Shown one piece after another: positions 1 to 6,635 of a stretch of DNA of 7,746 nucleotides. Position numbers and translations under genes: made by a program. Numbering within the stretch: position 1 is the stretch's first letter; every line of letters starts with the position of its first letter. This DNA is from Chloroflexota bacterium (GTDB lineage Bacteria > Chloroflexota > UBA4733), in assembly GCA_025449435.1 (NCBI GenBank), contig JANWJO010000074.1, forward strand, positions 1 through 7,746, read 5' to 3'. The notes under the pieces are model-generated. The model was not told the DNA's origin and searched no databases. It worked only from the letters and a program-made list of their open reading frames with translations.

Positions 1-1
1 G

Positions 2-592
2 CGTTGGGTAGATCAAGGCAAATGGACCACTTGGGATCCGTTGCTGCTTATGGGGCAAGACCTTACGGGCGCGACACTGGGGCTGGTTGGCTACGGACGC
101 ATCGCCGCCGCAGTTGCTCGGCGTGCATACGCCATTGGCATGCGGCTGGTGTATACCTCTACGCACGCCCATCCGGACGATGAACAGCGCTTTGCCATGC
201 GCCAGCTCGACCTGGATGCCCTACTGCAAGTAAGTGACGCCGTCTCGCTCCATGTGCCATTGTCATCCCAAACGTATCACCTGATAGGTGAACGCGAATT
301 ACGCCTTATGAAACACACCGCCGTTCTGGTGAATACGGCACGGGGCGGAGTGCTGGACGGACATGCTCTCTACCAAGCCCTCGTCGCCGGCACCATTGCG
401 GGCGCCGCACTGGATGTCACCGAGCCCGAGCCCATCGGCCCTGACCACGAGCTGGTCAAGCTCGATAATTGCCTGGTCGTGCCTCACATTGGCAGCGCCA
501 GCGTCGCAACGCGAACGCGCATGGCCACGCTCGCCGCTGCGAATATTGTGGCCGTGCTGTCGGGCAAGCCTGCGCTGACACCAATTGGCTAG
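2..592 (+). CDS. D-isomer-specific 2-hydroxyacid dehydrogenase, glyoxylate/hydroxypyruvate reductase type (5'-truncated by window edge)
   Basis: The reading frame is open from the left edge, so only the C-terminal 196 residues are present; family members are usually about 310-330 aa. The product should reduce a 2-oxoacid such as glyoxylate or hydroxypyruvate with NAD(P)H in the cytosol. The fragment begins with the W-x-x-W-x-P..LL.G.DL.G segment typical of GyaR-like reductases, followed by the Rossmann motif GLVGYGRIA. The catalytic triad is complete: Arg in NTARGG (codon 341-343), Glu in DVTEPEP (422-424) and His in VPHIGSAS (485-487). The third glycine of GxGxxG is alanine. No Asp follows the second Rossmann strand (VYTST), which hints at NADPH rather than NADH; this is inference. 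The TTG at 41 is internal, because conserved family sequence continues upstream of it. Family assignment is secure; the exact substrate is not. Confidence 0.93.
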   Translation, partial: RWVDQGKWTTWDPLLLMGQDLTGATLGLVGYGRIAAAVARRAYAIGMRLVYTSTHAHPDDEQRFAMRQLDLDALLQVSDAVSLHVPLSSQTYHLIGERELRLMKHTAVLVNTARGGVLDGHALYQALVAGTIAGAALDVTEPEPIGPDHELVKLDNCLVVPHIGSASVATRTRMATLAAANIVAVLSGKPALTPIG

Positions 593-626
593 CGTCCAAC
601 GACACGCGCTGCCGGATGAACACTTT

Positions 627-938
627 TCACTGCTCAAACAATAACGTCGCGGCGTCGCTCTGAAACTCCTCGACAAGAAACTGCACTCGACTGGCTAACT
701 CTTCGTGGCCAGCAGGGCGCTGTTCTGGTGGCACGAGCCAGGTGACCTCACAGAATGGCAGTGCGGTGTCCTTTAGGGCAACGAACACGCCTTCCAGATC
801 ATCTACCCTGACCTCCGATTGCTCCGCTGTCACGTAGTACACCCGGCGCAGCCACAAGCCACCTGGGCGCCGTTCCAGTGTGAACTCTTCCGCCGACGCT
901 TCCAGTAGCAATATGGGGATGCCAGTGCGCGACTCCAT
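627..938 (-). CDS. Unrecognised 103-aa acidic protein directly downstream of uvrB
   Basis: I do not recognise this protein. It is short and rich in Glu and Leu, with no signal peptide, membrane segment, cysteine cluster or obvious catalytic motif. The pattern of alternating hydrophobic and charged residues (for example LWLRRVYYVTAE, then VRVDDLEGVFVALKD) suggests a small mixed alpha/beta fold. The ATG lies 8 bases after the uvrB TAG. The purine-rich GGGAGG inside the last uvrB codons sits 14 bases upstream of the ATG, which is long for a ribosome binding site, so translation probably depends on coupling to uvrB. The frame stays open across the gap and then ends in TGA, 34 bp from the convergent dehydrogenase. 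Location next to uvrB may be only operonic convenience. It is probably a real gene, because the coding frame fills the gap between two well-defined genes. Confidence 0.7.
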   Translation of the reverse strand: MESRTGIPILLLEASAEEFTLERRPGGLWLRRVYYVTAEQSEVRVDDLEGVFVALKDTALPFCEVTWLVPPEQRPAGHEELASRVQFLVEEFQSDAATLLFEQ

Positions 939-946
939 CCTGGCTG

Positions 947-3082
947 CTATGACCTCCCTGATCGCCGGCCAGCATAGCCGCCCCTTGATGACCCGCCACG
1001 CCCGCGCGTCGAAGCCCTCGTCACCGCCGGTTCGTCAAGCCGTTGATAGTTGGTGCCTGCGGGCACTTCCGTCAGACGAGCAGGATCGACCACCAGGCCG
1101 TCTTCTTGCAATTCGCGCCGCAGCTCCACTATCTGGTCTCGCAGCAGCGCAGCCCGCTCGAATTCCAGGTTCTTGGCTGCCGCCTTCATCTGGGACTCGA
1201 GGTCTTTGACCAGTCGAGCCACCTCGTCTTTGGAAATGTGCTTGGTGGTGGAATGAGCATCGTACGGCGTACTCGTCTCGGCTACTTGCTTGAGCTGGCT
1301 CGCGATGTCCTTGATCGCCTTGTGGATGGACATCGGCGTGATGCCGTGCGCTTCATTGAAATCGTTTTGGATCTTGCGCCGCCGGTAGGTTTCATCGATG
1401 GCGCGTTGCATCGAACCGGTCACGTGGTCGGCGTATAAGATAGCGTGGCCGTTGACGTGGCGAGCGGCGCGCCCTATGGTTTGGATCAGCGAACCCTCAG
1501 ACCTCAGAAACCCTTCCTTGTCAGCATCCAGGATGCAGACCAGTGACACCTCTGGCAGGTCTAACCCTTCGCGCAACAGGTTGATGCCCACCACCACGTC
1601 GTATACGCCCAAGCGCAGATCACGCAGGATCTCGATGCGCTCCAGTGGTTGGATCTCGGAGTGCAGGTAATGCACCTTAATGCCCATCTCGACGAGGTAA
1701 TCGGCGAGGTCCTCAGCCATCTTTTTGGTAAGCGTCGTAATTAGGGTCCGTTCACCCTGTTGCACGCGCTGGCGCACCTGCTCCAGTAGGTCATCGATCT
1801 GCTTGGCCGTGGGCTTCACGGTCACCGACGGGTCCACCAGGCCAGTGGGACGGATGAGCTGTTCCGCTTGTTGGGAGCTGTGCTCCTTCTCATACGGGCC
1901 GGGTGTAGCCGACACATACACCGCTTGGCGGATCGTTGTGGCGAACTCTTCGAACTTCAACGGCCGGTTGTCCAGCGCCGACGGCAGTCGGAAGCCATAG
2001 TCAACCAGCACTTCTTTGCGAGCGCGGTCGCCAGCGTACATGCCGCGCACTTGCGGCAACGACACGTGCGACTCGTCCACAAACAGCACAAAGTCGTCGG
2101 GCATGTAATCCAGCAAACACCAGGGGGGCTCTCCCGGCAACCTGGCCGTCAGGTGGCGAGAGTAGTTCTCTATCCCAGAGCAGAACCCAAACTCCCGGAT
2201 CATTTCCAGATCGAAATTGGTCCGCTGGCGCAGACGCGCCGACTCCAGCACTTTGCCTTCACGGTCCAGTTGCGCGAGCCGTTCTTCCAGCTCCGCCTCG
2301 ATGGTGCCGATAGCCCGAAGGCGCTTGTCGTTGGACGTGACGAAGTGGCTGGCCGCGTGGATCTCCACCTCGGTGTGGACCGCGATCACCTCGCCGGTGA
2401 GCGTGTCAACCTCAATGATGCGCTCGATTTCGTCGCCAAAGTACTCGATGCGAATAGCGAAATCGGAATAGGCCGGGAACACTTCGACGACATCGCCGCG
2501 CACGCGGAACGTGCCGCGCGTCAGGTTCATGTCATTGCGCTCGTACTGGATGTCGGTGAGCCGCCTCAACACGCCATCGCGCCGTCGCACCTCGCCCACA
2601 TGCAAGGCCAGCGACACTTGCCCGTAGTCTTCCGGCGATCCCAACCCGTAGATGCATGAAACGCTGGCCACGATCAGGACATCGCGTCGAGTAAACAGCG
2701 AGTGCGTAGTGGAGTGCCGGAACTTCTCTATTTCTTCATTGGTCGAGGAATCCTTCTCGATAAAGGTGTCGGTGCGGGCGATATAGGCTTCGGGTTGGTA
2801 GTAGTCGTAGTAGGACACGAAGTATTCGACGGCGTTGTAGGGAAAGAACTCCTTGAACTCTGTGCATAACTGAGCCGCCAAGGTCTTGTTCGGTGCGAGC
2901 ACCAAGGCCGGGCGCTGCAGTTCCTCGACGATCTTGGCGACAGTGAACGTCTTGCCAGTACCTGTCGCCCCCATAAGGGTCTGGTGCCGGTACCCGGCGC
3001 GTAGGCCCTCTACCAGTTGACGGATGGCCTTGGGCTGGTCGCCCGTCGGCACAAATGGAGCCACTACTTGGAAATCTGGCAT
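947..3082 (-). CDS. uvrB: UvrABC system protein B (excinuclease subunit, DNA damage-verification helicase)
   Basis: UvrB receives damaged DNA from UvrA, opens it with a limited helicase activity, inserts its beta-hairpin to verify the lesion and recruits UvrC. All hallmarks are present: Walker A GATGTGKT (residues 38-45), [10 protein letters not shown] (63-72), the aromatic beta-hairpin [10 protein letters not shown] (91-100), GTFRVRGD, the DESH Walker B motif in the middle of the protein, [23 protein letters not shown], and [12 protein letters not shown] of helicase motif VI. The C-terminal UVR domain that contacts UvrC spans about 619-658 ([14 protein letters not shown]). At 711 aa it is longer than the usual 660-680 because of a 53-residue tail whose last 23 residues are rich in Arg, Gly and Ser. 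The ATG is preceded by GGAGAG about 9 bases away. It is third-to-last in a minus-strand gene series and has its own candidate promoter upstream. Confidence 0.99.
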   Translation of the reverse strand: MPDFQVVAPFVPTGDQPKAIRQLVEGLRAGYRHQTLMGATGTGKTFTVAKIVEELQRPALVLAPNKTLAAQLCTEFKEFFPYNAVEYFVSYYDYYQPEAYIARTDTFIEKDSSTNEEIEKFRHSTTHSLFTRRDVLIVASVSCIYGLGSPEDYGQVSLALHVGEVRRRDGVLRRLTDIQYERNDMNLTRGTFRVRGDVVEVFPAYSDFAIRIEYFGDEIERIIEVDTLTGEVIAVHTEVEIHAASHFVTSNDKRLRAIGTIEAELEERLAQLDREGKVLESARLRQRTNFDLEMIREFGFCSGIENYSRHLTARLPGEPPWCLLDYMPDDFVLFVDESHVSLPQVRGMYAGDRARKEVLVDYGFRLPSALDNRPLKFEEFATTIRQAVYVSATPGPYEKEHSSQQAEQLIRPTGLVDPSVTVKPTAKQIDDLLEQVRQRVQQGERTLITTLTKKMAEDLADYLVEMGIKVHYLHSEIQPLERIEILRDLRLGVYDVVVGINLLREGLDLPEVSLVCILDADKEGFLRSEGSLIQTIGRAARHVNGHAILYADHVTGSMQRAIDETYRRRKIQNDFNEAHGITPMSIHKAIKDIASQLKQVAETSTPYDAHSTTKHISKDEVARLVKDLESQMKAAAKNLEFERAALLRDQIVELRRELQEDGLVVDPARLTEVPAGTNYQRLDEPAVTRASTRGRGGSSRGGYAGRRSGRS

Positions 3083-3134
3083 CAGCGGATGACTCTCCGA
3101 AAGATTGGAACTAATGTGCCAACTCTACGCAGCC

Positions 3135-3143
3135 ATTGTACCA
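3135..3143 (-). promoter_or_regulatory. Candidate extended -10 promoter of uvrB
   Basis: The minus strand reads TGGTACAAT in the 93-bp gap between the M28 peptidase stop and uvrB. TACAAT is one base from the TATAAT consensus and is preceded by the TGn extension, which can replace a good -35; no convincing -35 is visible. Transcription would start near 3128, leaving a leader of roughly 45 nt before the ATG at 3082. The element sits inside a short tandem repeat (CAATGG, TA, CAATGG). This is a motif match only. Confidence 0.4.
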
Positions 3144-3175
3144 TTGCCCAGTGGCTGAACGCGTCTTTGTTAGCT

Positions 3176-4579
3176 TTAGGCTACCGGTTTAGGGTCTGGC
3201 CACGGCCAGATGCCTTCCATTTCCATCGTCGGACGGACGCCAGCGTCCTCCATCTGCTGCTTGGTTTGCGCTGAAGTCCAGCGTTGAGCGGGCCAGTCGC
3301 TGACGTTGGCCACATGCAGCGCAAGCCGAGCAGTGAACAATGCCGACAGTTTGAGGGACAGTGCGTTGACTTTATCCAGCGTATCGGCGGTGGTGTGACC
3401 CACACCCCTACCACCTCCGCGTGGCGAGTCGGGGCTAGTGAGCAATCCAGCAGGAAAGCCTTCTAGCACAAAGGGGAACTGATCCGAGTACATGCCCAGG
3501 TGGTCGTCGATGGGGAAGGGGTCACCCATCGCTGCGCCAATCGCCGCAAGCACCGGCCGCAGCTCCGGCCGCCGTTGCGTTTGCACGCCCTTGGCTGCGC
3601 CCGGCAGCGCGATGCTATCCAAGTTGAACAGGAATCGCAGGTTCACATCGGTGCTATGCTGCTTGGCATACGCCTCGGCGCCATACAGGCCGAGCTCTTC
3701 CACCCCGAAGCCGATGAATCGCACCGTGCGCTTGAGCACGTGCCGTACGGTGGCGAGGCCGGCCGCGGCGGCCAGCACCGCTGCGGTGCCACTGCCGTTG
3801 TCCAGCGCTCCTTCGGCGATGTCGTGGCCATCATAATGGGCGCCCACGAGCACCACCTCATCGGGATACTCGTTACCCGGCAGCTCCGCCAGGAGATTCC
3901 AGCTCGTCAACTCCAGCGATTCGTCGAACGTGTGTAACTTGAGCCGGATGGTCCTGCCTTGACTCACCCAGCGTGACAGGCGCAATCCATCCTCGCGAGC
4001 CACCGCGACGCCAGGGATCTTCGGGCAGTCGTGGAAAAACAACGCGCCCGTTTCGCCGAGTTGCCCCGGCTCATCGCGCATCCACAGCACTCCCACCGCA
4101 CCTTTGCGCGCAGCACGGGCTACCTTCTCGTCGCGATGCATCGGCTTGCCGCGTGGCGCCGTGGCGGCGCTGATAATCACGATCTTGGCTGCAAGCTGAT
4201 CGCCCAACCGCTCCATGTCGGCGTCGGACGCTGTCCCAAGGTCGATCAGGTCCGCTTCCACGGAACCTGCCGGCGATCCGGGAAGGGAAAACGTTGGGAT
4301 GGGCACGCCGGAATCAGCGTGGGCAAGTGTACTCGGCTTGCCGCGCCGCCAGCCAGGGTACGTAAAGGGTTCTTCGTGGACGTTGTTGAGCCCGGCCGCT
4401 CGCTGCGTCGCCAGAATGATGTCGGCGGCACGCCGTTCGTTAACAGTGCCGGCGAAGCGACCCTGGCACTCGTCTACCAGTTTGGTAAGAATGCCGAGGC
4501 CACCGTCACCCTGCCAGATGGCCCCGCACAGCGCCGCGTCTGCTTCACGCGTCCCGGCGGCAAATTCAACCTTGGACAT
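3176..4579 (-). CDS. M28-family zinc metallopeptidase with PA-like insert
   Basis: This is an aminopeptidase-type, di-zinc M28 hydrolase expected to release N-terminal residues from peptides. The full metal site is visible: His248 and catalytic Asp250 in VGAHYDGHD, bridging Asp260 in ALDNGSG, catalytic Glu294 and ligand Glu295 in FGVEELGLYG, Asp321 in FNLDSIA, and His395 in GVGHTTADT. A protease-associated-like region lies at about 105-215 before the conserved NLLAELPG start of the peptidase domain. There is no signal peptide or lipobox, so the enzyme looks cytoplasmic, unlike many M28 aminopeptidases, which are exported. The C-terminal tail ends in a Trp/Pro-rich stretch (IWPWPDPKP). The ATG has GGAG seven bases upstream. 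It follows the flavin reductase by 47 bp and precedes uvrB by 93 bp, so co-transcription is likely. Substrate specificity cannot be told. Confidence 0.93.
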   Translation of the reverse strand: MSKVEFAAGTREADAALCGAIWQGDGGLGILTKLVDECQGRFAGTVNERRAADIILATQRAAGLNNVHEEPFTYPGWRRGKPSTLAHADSGVPIPTFSLPGSPAGSVEADLIDLGTASDADMERLGDQLAAKIVIISAATAPRGKPMHRDEKVARAARKGAVGVLWMRDEPGQLGETGALFFHDCPKIPGVAVAREDGLRLSRWVSQGRTIRLKLHTFDESLELTSWNLLAELPGNEYPDEVVLVGAHYDGHDIAEGALDNGSGTAAVLAAAAGLATVRHVLKRTVRFIGFGVEELGLYGAEAYAKQHSTDVNLRFLFNLDSIALPGAAKGVQTQRRPELRPVLAAIGAAMGDPFPIDDHLGMYSDQFPFVLEGFPAGLLTSPDSPRGGGRGVGHTTADTLDKVNALSLKLSALFTARLALHVANVSDWPAQRWTSAQTKQQMEDAGVRPTMEMEGIWPWPDPKPVA

Positions 4580-4626
4580 CGAGCAACTCCGTTCTGAGGC
4601 TCTGGCGACGGCTCATGTCTTCAGCG

Positions 4627-5127
4627 TTACCGCTCGGCCGTTTCCGGAACCTCCAACGCGTGAAACGCACGCTCCCAATGCAACAACGGCCGCCGGTTGA
4701 ACTCTGCACCGGCTTCGACAACCCCCACATACAGGGTGTGTTGCGCCGTCTCAAACGAGGTCATGACCCGACAGTCAAGGTAGGCAAGGCAGTCGTCTAA
4801 TATCGGAGCGCCCGTCACCTCAGCGTGGTGCGGCACACCTATAAGAGCACGTGCTGCCGGCTCGTTCAGATATCCCAGCCGGTTGGCGAGCGAAGCCTGC
4901 CCCTCGTGCAATATGTTGACGGCAAACACCTTGCTTGATTCCAGAATATGATGGGTTTCGCCGGAGCGGCTAATACTCACCAGCACCGTCACCGGGTCGA
5001 CGGCAACAGAGATGAAGGAGGTGACGAGGATGGCGCGCACGCGGTCATTGTGCCGCGTCGTGACCACCGTGACCCCGCTGGCCCACCGGCGCATAACCTG
5101 CCGGAATGCATCACCGCTCAGCGGCAC
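4627..5127 (-). CDS. Flavin reductase-like, FMN-binding split-barrel domain protein
   Basis: This 166-aa single-domain protein matches the flavin reductase family (HpaC/NtaB-like), which bind FMN or FAD and either supply reduced flavin to a monooxygenase or act as small FMN oxidoreductases. Visible family features are FRQVMRRWASGVTVVTT (residues 8-24), VTSFISVAVDP and the following hydrophobic strand (35-51), the S-x-x-FAVNIL segment (65-73), GAPILDDCLAYLDC (106-119), and HTLYVGVV (130-137) followed by PLLHWERAFHAL. Two commonly conserved spots deviate: the Gly of the usual G-(M/L)-T is Ala, and the usual Gly-Asp before HT is Ala-Gln. The start is GTG, supported by AGGAG eight bases upstream. 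No monooxygenase partner is in the window, so its role is open. Confidence 0.88.
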   Translation of the reverse strand: MPLSGDAFRQVMRRWASGVTVVTTRHNDRVRAILVTSFISVAVDPVTVLVSISRSGETHHILESSKVFAVNILHEGQASLANRLGYLNEPAARALIGVPHHAEVTGAPILDDCLAYLDCRVMTSFETAQHTLYVGVVEAGAEFNRRPLLHWERAFHALEVPETAER

Positions 5128-5211
5128 CTGGCAGGCTCCTGATCCACAACTCTCCTGGACAGTCGGACGCGATATCCGGCGGCCTACTGCTCGTCGATTC
5201 GTTGGTTGAAC

Positions 5212-5239
5212 GGTATCTGCCAGTACTTACGATTGTCAA
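5212..5239 (-). promoter_or_regulatory. Candidate sigma-70-type promoter before the flavin reductase gene
   Basis: In the 127-bp gap between the TenI-like gene and the flavin reductase gene the minus strand carries a perfect -35 TTGACA (5239-5234). A 16-base spacer and a weak -10 GATACC (5217-5212) follow. The leader to the GTG at 5127 would be about 78 nt. It could drive the flavin reductase, peptidase, uvrB and 103-aa genes separately from the gene upstream. The -10 matches only three of six consensus positions. Confidence 0.35.
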
Positions 5240-5254
5240 CTCCGGCCAGGCAGT

Positions 5255-5896
5255 TCAGTCGTTCAACACTTCTCGGTCCAAAACTGTCCGCAGGGTCTTG
5301 GCGGCGTGACGAGGGTCTGCAGACCCCAAAATAGCGGAGATGACCGCGACTCCTACAGCGCCCGCCTGAAGGACCTGATGCGCATTCGTAGCGGTGATGC
5401 CGCCAATGGCAATCACTGGCAGAGCGGATGCCGTCACCACTTGTCGTAAAAGTCCGAGCCCCTTCGGAACTTCATTTGGATGAGTTGTCGAGTCAAACAC
5501 GTGACCAAACGTGAGGGTGTTCGCTCGGGTTTCCTGGGCCAGTCGCACGTCGTTGAGGGCGTGGACGGACACCCCAAGCTGCCATGTTCGCGTCTGCGCT
5601 GCATCTGTGGCATAACTGGCCAGTTCGGCCACGCTCAACTGTACGCCATCCAACTCCCCACGCCGTGCCACGTTGACGCGATGATGAACCCAGATGCGAG
5701 TCTCGGTTCGAGCCTCCTGGCGAATGGCACGCGCAAGGTTGAGCATGTCGTCGTCAGTCTGCTTAAAGCTACGGAGGCGCACCACGTCCACACCGCCGCT
5801 CACCGCATCGAGCACGGCGTGCATTAGGTCGTTGGTGCCTAGTGAGTCGTCGGTTACCAGGTGAAGTTGCGGAAGTTGCCGGGTCTGGGATGTCAA
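5255..5896 (-). CDS. TenI-like protein (thiazole tautomerase / ThiE-fold family)
   Basis: This 213-aa TIM-barrel protein belongs to the thiamine phosphate synthase/TenI superfamily. Order of motifs: LHLVTDD (11-17), GGVDVVRLRS (34-43), VHHRVNVA (70-77), DGVQLSVAEL (83-92), LGVSVHAL (107-114), TFGHVFDS (129-136), PKGLGLL (144-150), the phosphate-binding AIGGIT (163-168) and AVGVAVISAIL (180-190). The ThiE magnesium-binding aspartates are absent: the NDR-type position is HHR and the Q-E-D position is L-S-V. The active-site His of TenI is kept in FGH (His132), so thiazole tautomerase or another salvage role is more likely than pyrimidine-thiazole coupling. The start is TTG, five bases after GGGAG; no ATG exists near the conserved N-terminus. 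No other thiamine gene or TPP riboswitch is present in the window. Confidence 0.85.
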   Translation of the reverse strand: MTSQTRQLPQLHLVTDDSLGTNDLMHAVLDAVSGGVDVVRLRSFKQTDDDMLNLARAIRQEARTETRIWVHHRVNVARRGELDGVQLSVAELASYATDAAQTRTWQLGVSVHALNDVRLAQETRANTLTFGHVFDSTTHPNEVPKGLGLLRQVVTASALPVIAIGGITATNAHQVLQAGAVGVAVISAILGSADPRHAAKTLRTVLDREVLND

Positions 5897-6179
5897 CTGT
5901 TCTCCCTACCCAGTGCGGCGTCCTGCTTGAAGAATCAGCATACGGTTCAGGTGCTGCTCAATGCCCAAGAGAGCGAAACGAGTCCGTGGGTCTGCCGGCA
6001 AATACCGTCGATCCGCTATCCCCGAACGTAGCGGCGCATCGTAGCGGTCGGTATACTCACCAGCGTGGATGTGAGCCGCAATGGTGAGTCGTGCTCGACG
6101 GTTCAACCTAACAGGCGGCGCATTGTGTGGGCGGCGGGAAGCACGTCGTCGTGCGCGTGAATGTCGAGGAGGATGACTC
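5897..6179. other. Divergent intergenic region between the TenI-like gene and the cytochrome c gene
   Basis: This 283-bp stretch separates oppositely transcribed genes and should hold promoters for both. I see no strong -35/-10 pair, no tRNA and no thiamine riboswitch. TATACT on the plus strand at 6052-6057 is the best -10-like match, with no clear -35 in front of it. The only other structure is a pair of short protein-like reading frames: one on the minus strand ending with a TAG at 5906-5908, and one on the plus strand ending in TGA overlapping the cytochrome start. Neither has a well-supported start. Confidence 0.5.
6052..6057 (+). promoter_or_regulatory. Possible -10 element for the cytochrome c gene
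   Basis: TATACT differs from TATAAT at one position and lies 123 bases before the GTG start. No recognisable -35 or TGn extension accompanies it, and the same bases read TATACC in the opposite direction one base over, so the orientation is uncertain. Weak support only. Confidence 0.2.
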
Positions 6180-6566
6180 GTGAATCGAAAGGCTTTGCTG
6201 GGCATTTCGGCCGCTGCCTTGCTGTCTCTGGGGCTCGTTGCGTGCGGCGGAGGTAGTAGCGCCAGCGATGTGATTGCGTATCCGGGTAACGGCGATGCCG
6301 CCGCTGGGAAAACGGCGTTCCTCGGCTCTGCCGGGTGCTCGGCTTGCCATACGGTCGCCGGAACGACGGCAGCCGGCAAGATTGGCCCGGAGTTGACCAA
6401 AGTAGGTAGCATGCTCACGCCTGACCAGATCTTCACTCAGATTTCTGACCCGAAGCAGCGCCCTGCGCCATATATTCAGGCCACCGGCGGCGCACAGATG
6501 ACGGCCAACAACTTGACCTCGCAACAGCGCGCGGATATCACCGCGTACTTGTCCTCGCTCAAGTAG
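6180..6566 (+). CDS. Small c-type cytochrome lipoprotein (single haem)
   Basis: The 128-aa product is a mono-haem electron carrier expected to be exported and lipid-anchored on the outer face of the cytoplasmic membrane. The N-terminus has a short basic region (MNRK), a hydrophobic core and a lipobox LVAC with the modified Cys at residue 22. A Gly/Ser linker of about 10 residues follows. Haem is attached at CSACH (53-57), with His57 as the proximal ligand. Met107 in GGAQMTANNLT is the likely distal ligand, and the C-terminal helix (SQQRADITAYLSSLK) is typical of class I cytochromes c. GPELTKVG after the haem site resembles the usual G-P-x-L-x-x-(V/I)-G. The start is GTG, seven bases after GAGGAGG; the ATG at 6173 is out of frame and abuts that site. 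No oxidase or partner gene adjoins, so the electron partner is unknown. Confidence 0.92.
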   Translation: MNRKALLGISAAALLSLGLVACGGGSSASDVIAYPGNGDAAAGKTAFLGSAGCSACHTVAGTTAAGKIGPELTKVGSMLTPDQIFTQISDPKQRPAPYIQATGGAQMTANNLTSQQRADITAYLSSLK

Positions 6567-6587
6567 CGCGTACCGGTCGCTGACCAG

Positions 6588-6621
6588 CACACTGGGGATG
6601 GTCGAAGCTATCCCCAGTGTG
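6588..6621 (+). terminator. Intrinsic terminator hairpin after the cytochrome c gene
   Basis: A perfect 12-bp inverted repeat (CACACTGGGGAT at 6588-6599, complement at 6610-6621) encloses a 10-base loop. It begins 22 bp after the cytochrome stop and is followed on the plus strand by only TTTG. It lies between convergent genes, so it may also stop transcripts of the minus-strand phosphoesterase gene, although no T-run follows in that direction. The stem is clear; the short T-tract lowers certainty about rho-independence. Confidence 0.75.
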
Positions 6622-6635
6622 TTTGCATGGTGGAG

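Noticed and set aside
41..43. TTG as the true start of the hydroxyacid dehydrogenase
   Set aside because: Conserved family sequence (W-x-x-W-D-P) continues upstream to the window edge, and the substrate-binding N-terminal domain would be missing.
1868..2659. 263-aa plus-strand open frame inside uvrB
   Set aside because: It is antisense to the conserved central part of uvrB, has no family resemblance and is rich in His, Arg and Gln as expected of a GC-rich shadow frame.
3130..3156. Terminator hairpin after the M28 peptidase gene
   Set aside because: A GCCACTG/CAATGGC stem exists on the minus strand, but it has a mismatch and no following T-run; it overlaps the better-supported extended -10.
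4031..4597. 188-aa plus-strand open frame opposite the M28 peptidase gene
   Set aside because: The minus-strand frame carries a complete peptidase domain with all metal ligands; the plus-strand frame shows no recognisable domain.
5897..6060. Thiamine pyrophosphate riboswitch upstream of the TenI-like gene
   Set aside because: The minus strand lacks the CUGAGA and CUGAUC-type conserved cores; only a vague ACCTGAACCG resemblance is present, with no supporting second helix.
6173..6175. ATG as alternative start of the cytochrome c gene
   Set aside because: It is in a different frame from the cytochrome and directly abuts the ribosome binding site; the GTG at 6180 has ideal spacing and gives the lipoprotein signal.
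6063..6436. N-terminal part of a long minus-strand frame antisense to the cytochrome gene
   Set aside because: It is opposite a cytochrome with a lipobox and CxxCH, and the translated stretch is low-complexity Arg/Ser/Pro; only its last 50 or so codons, beyond the cytochrome gene, look protein-like.
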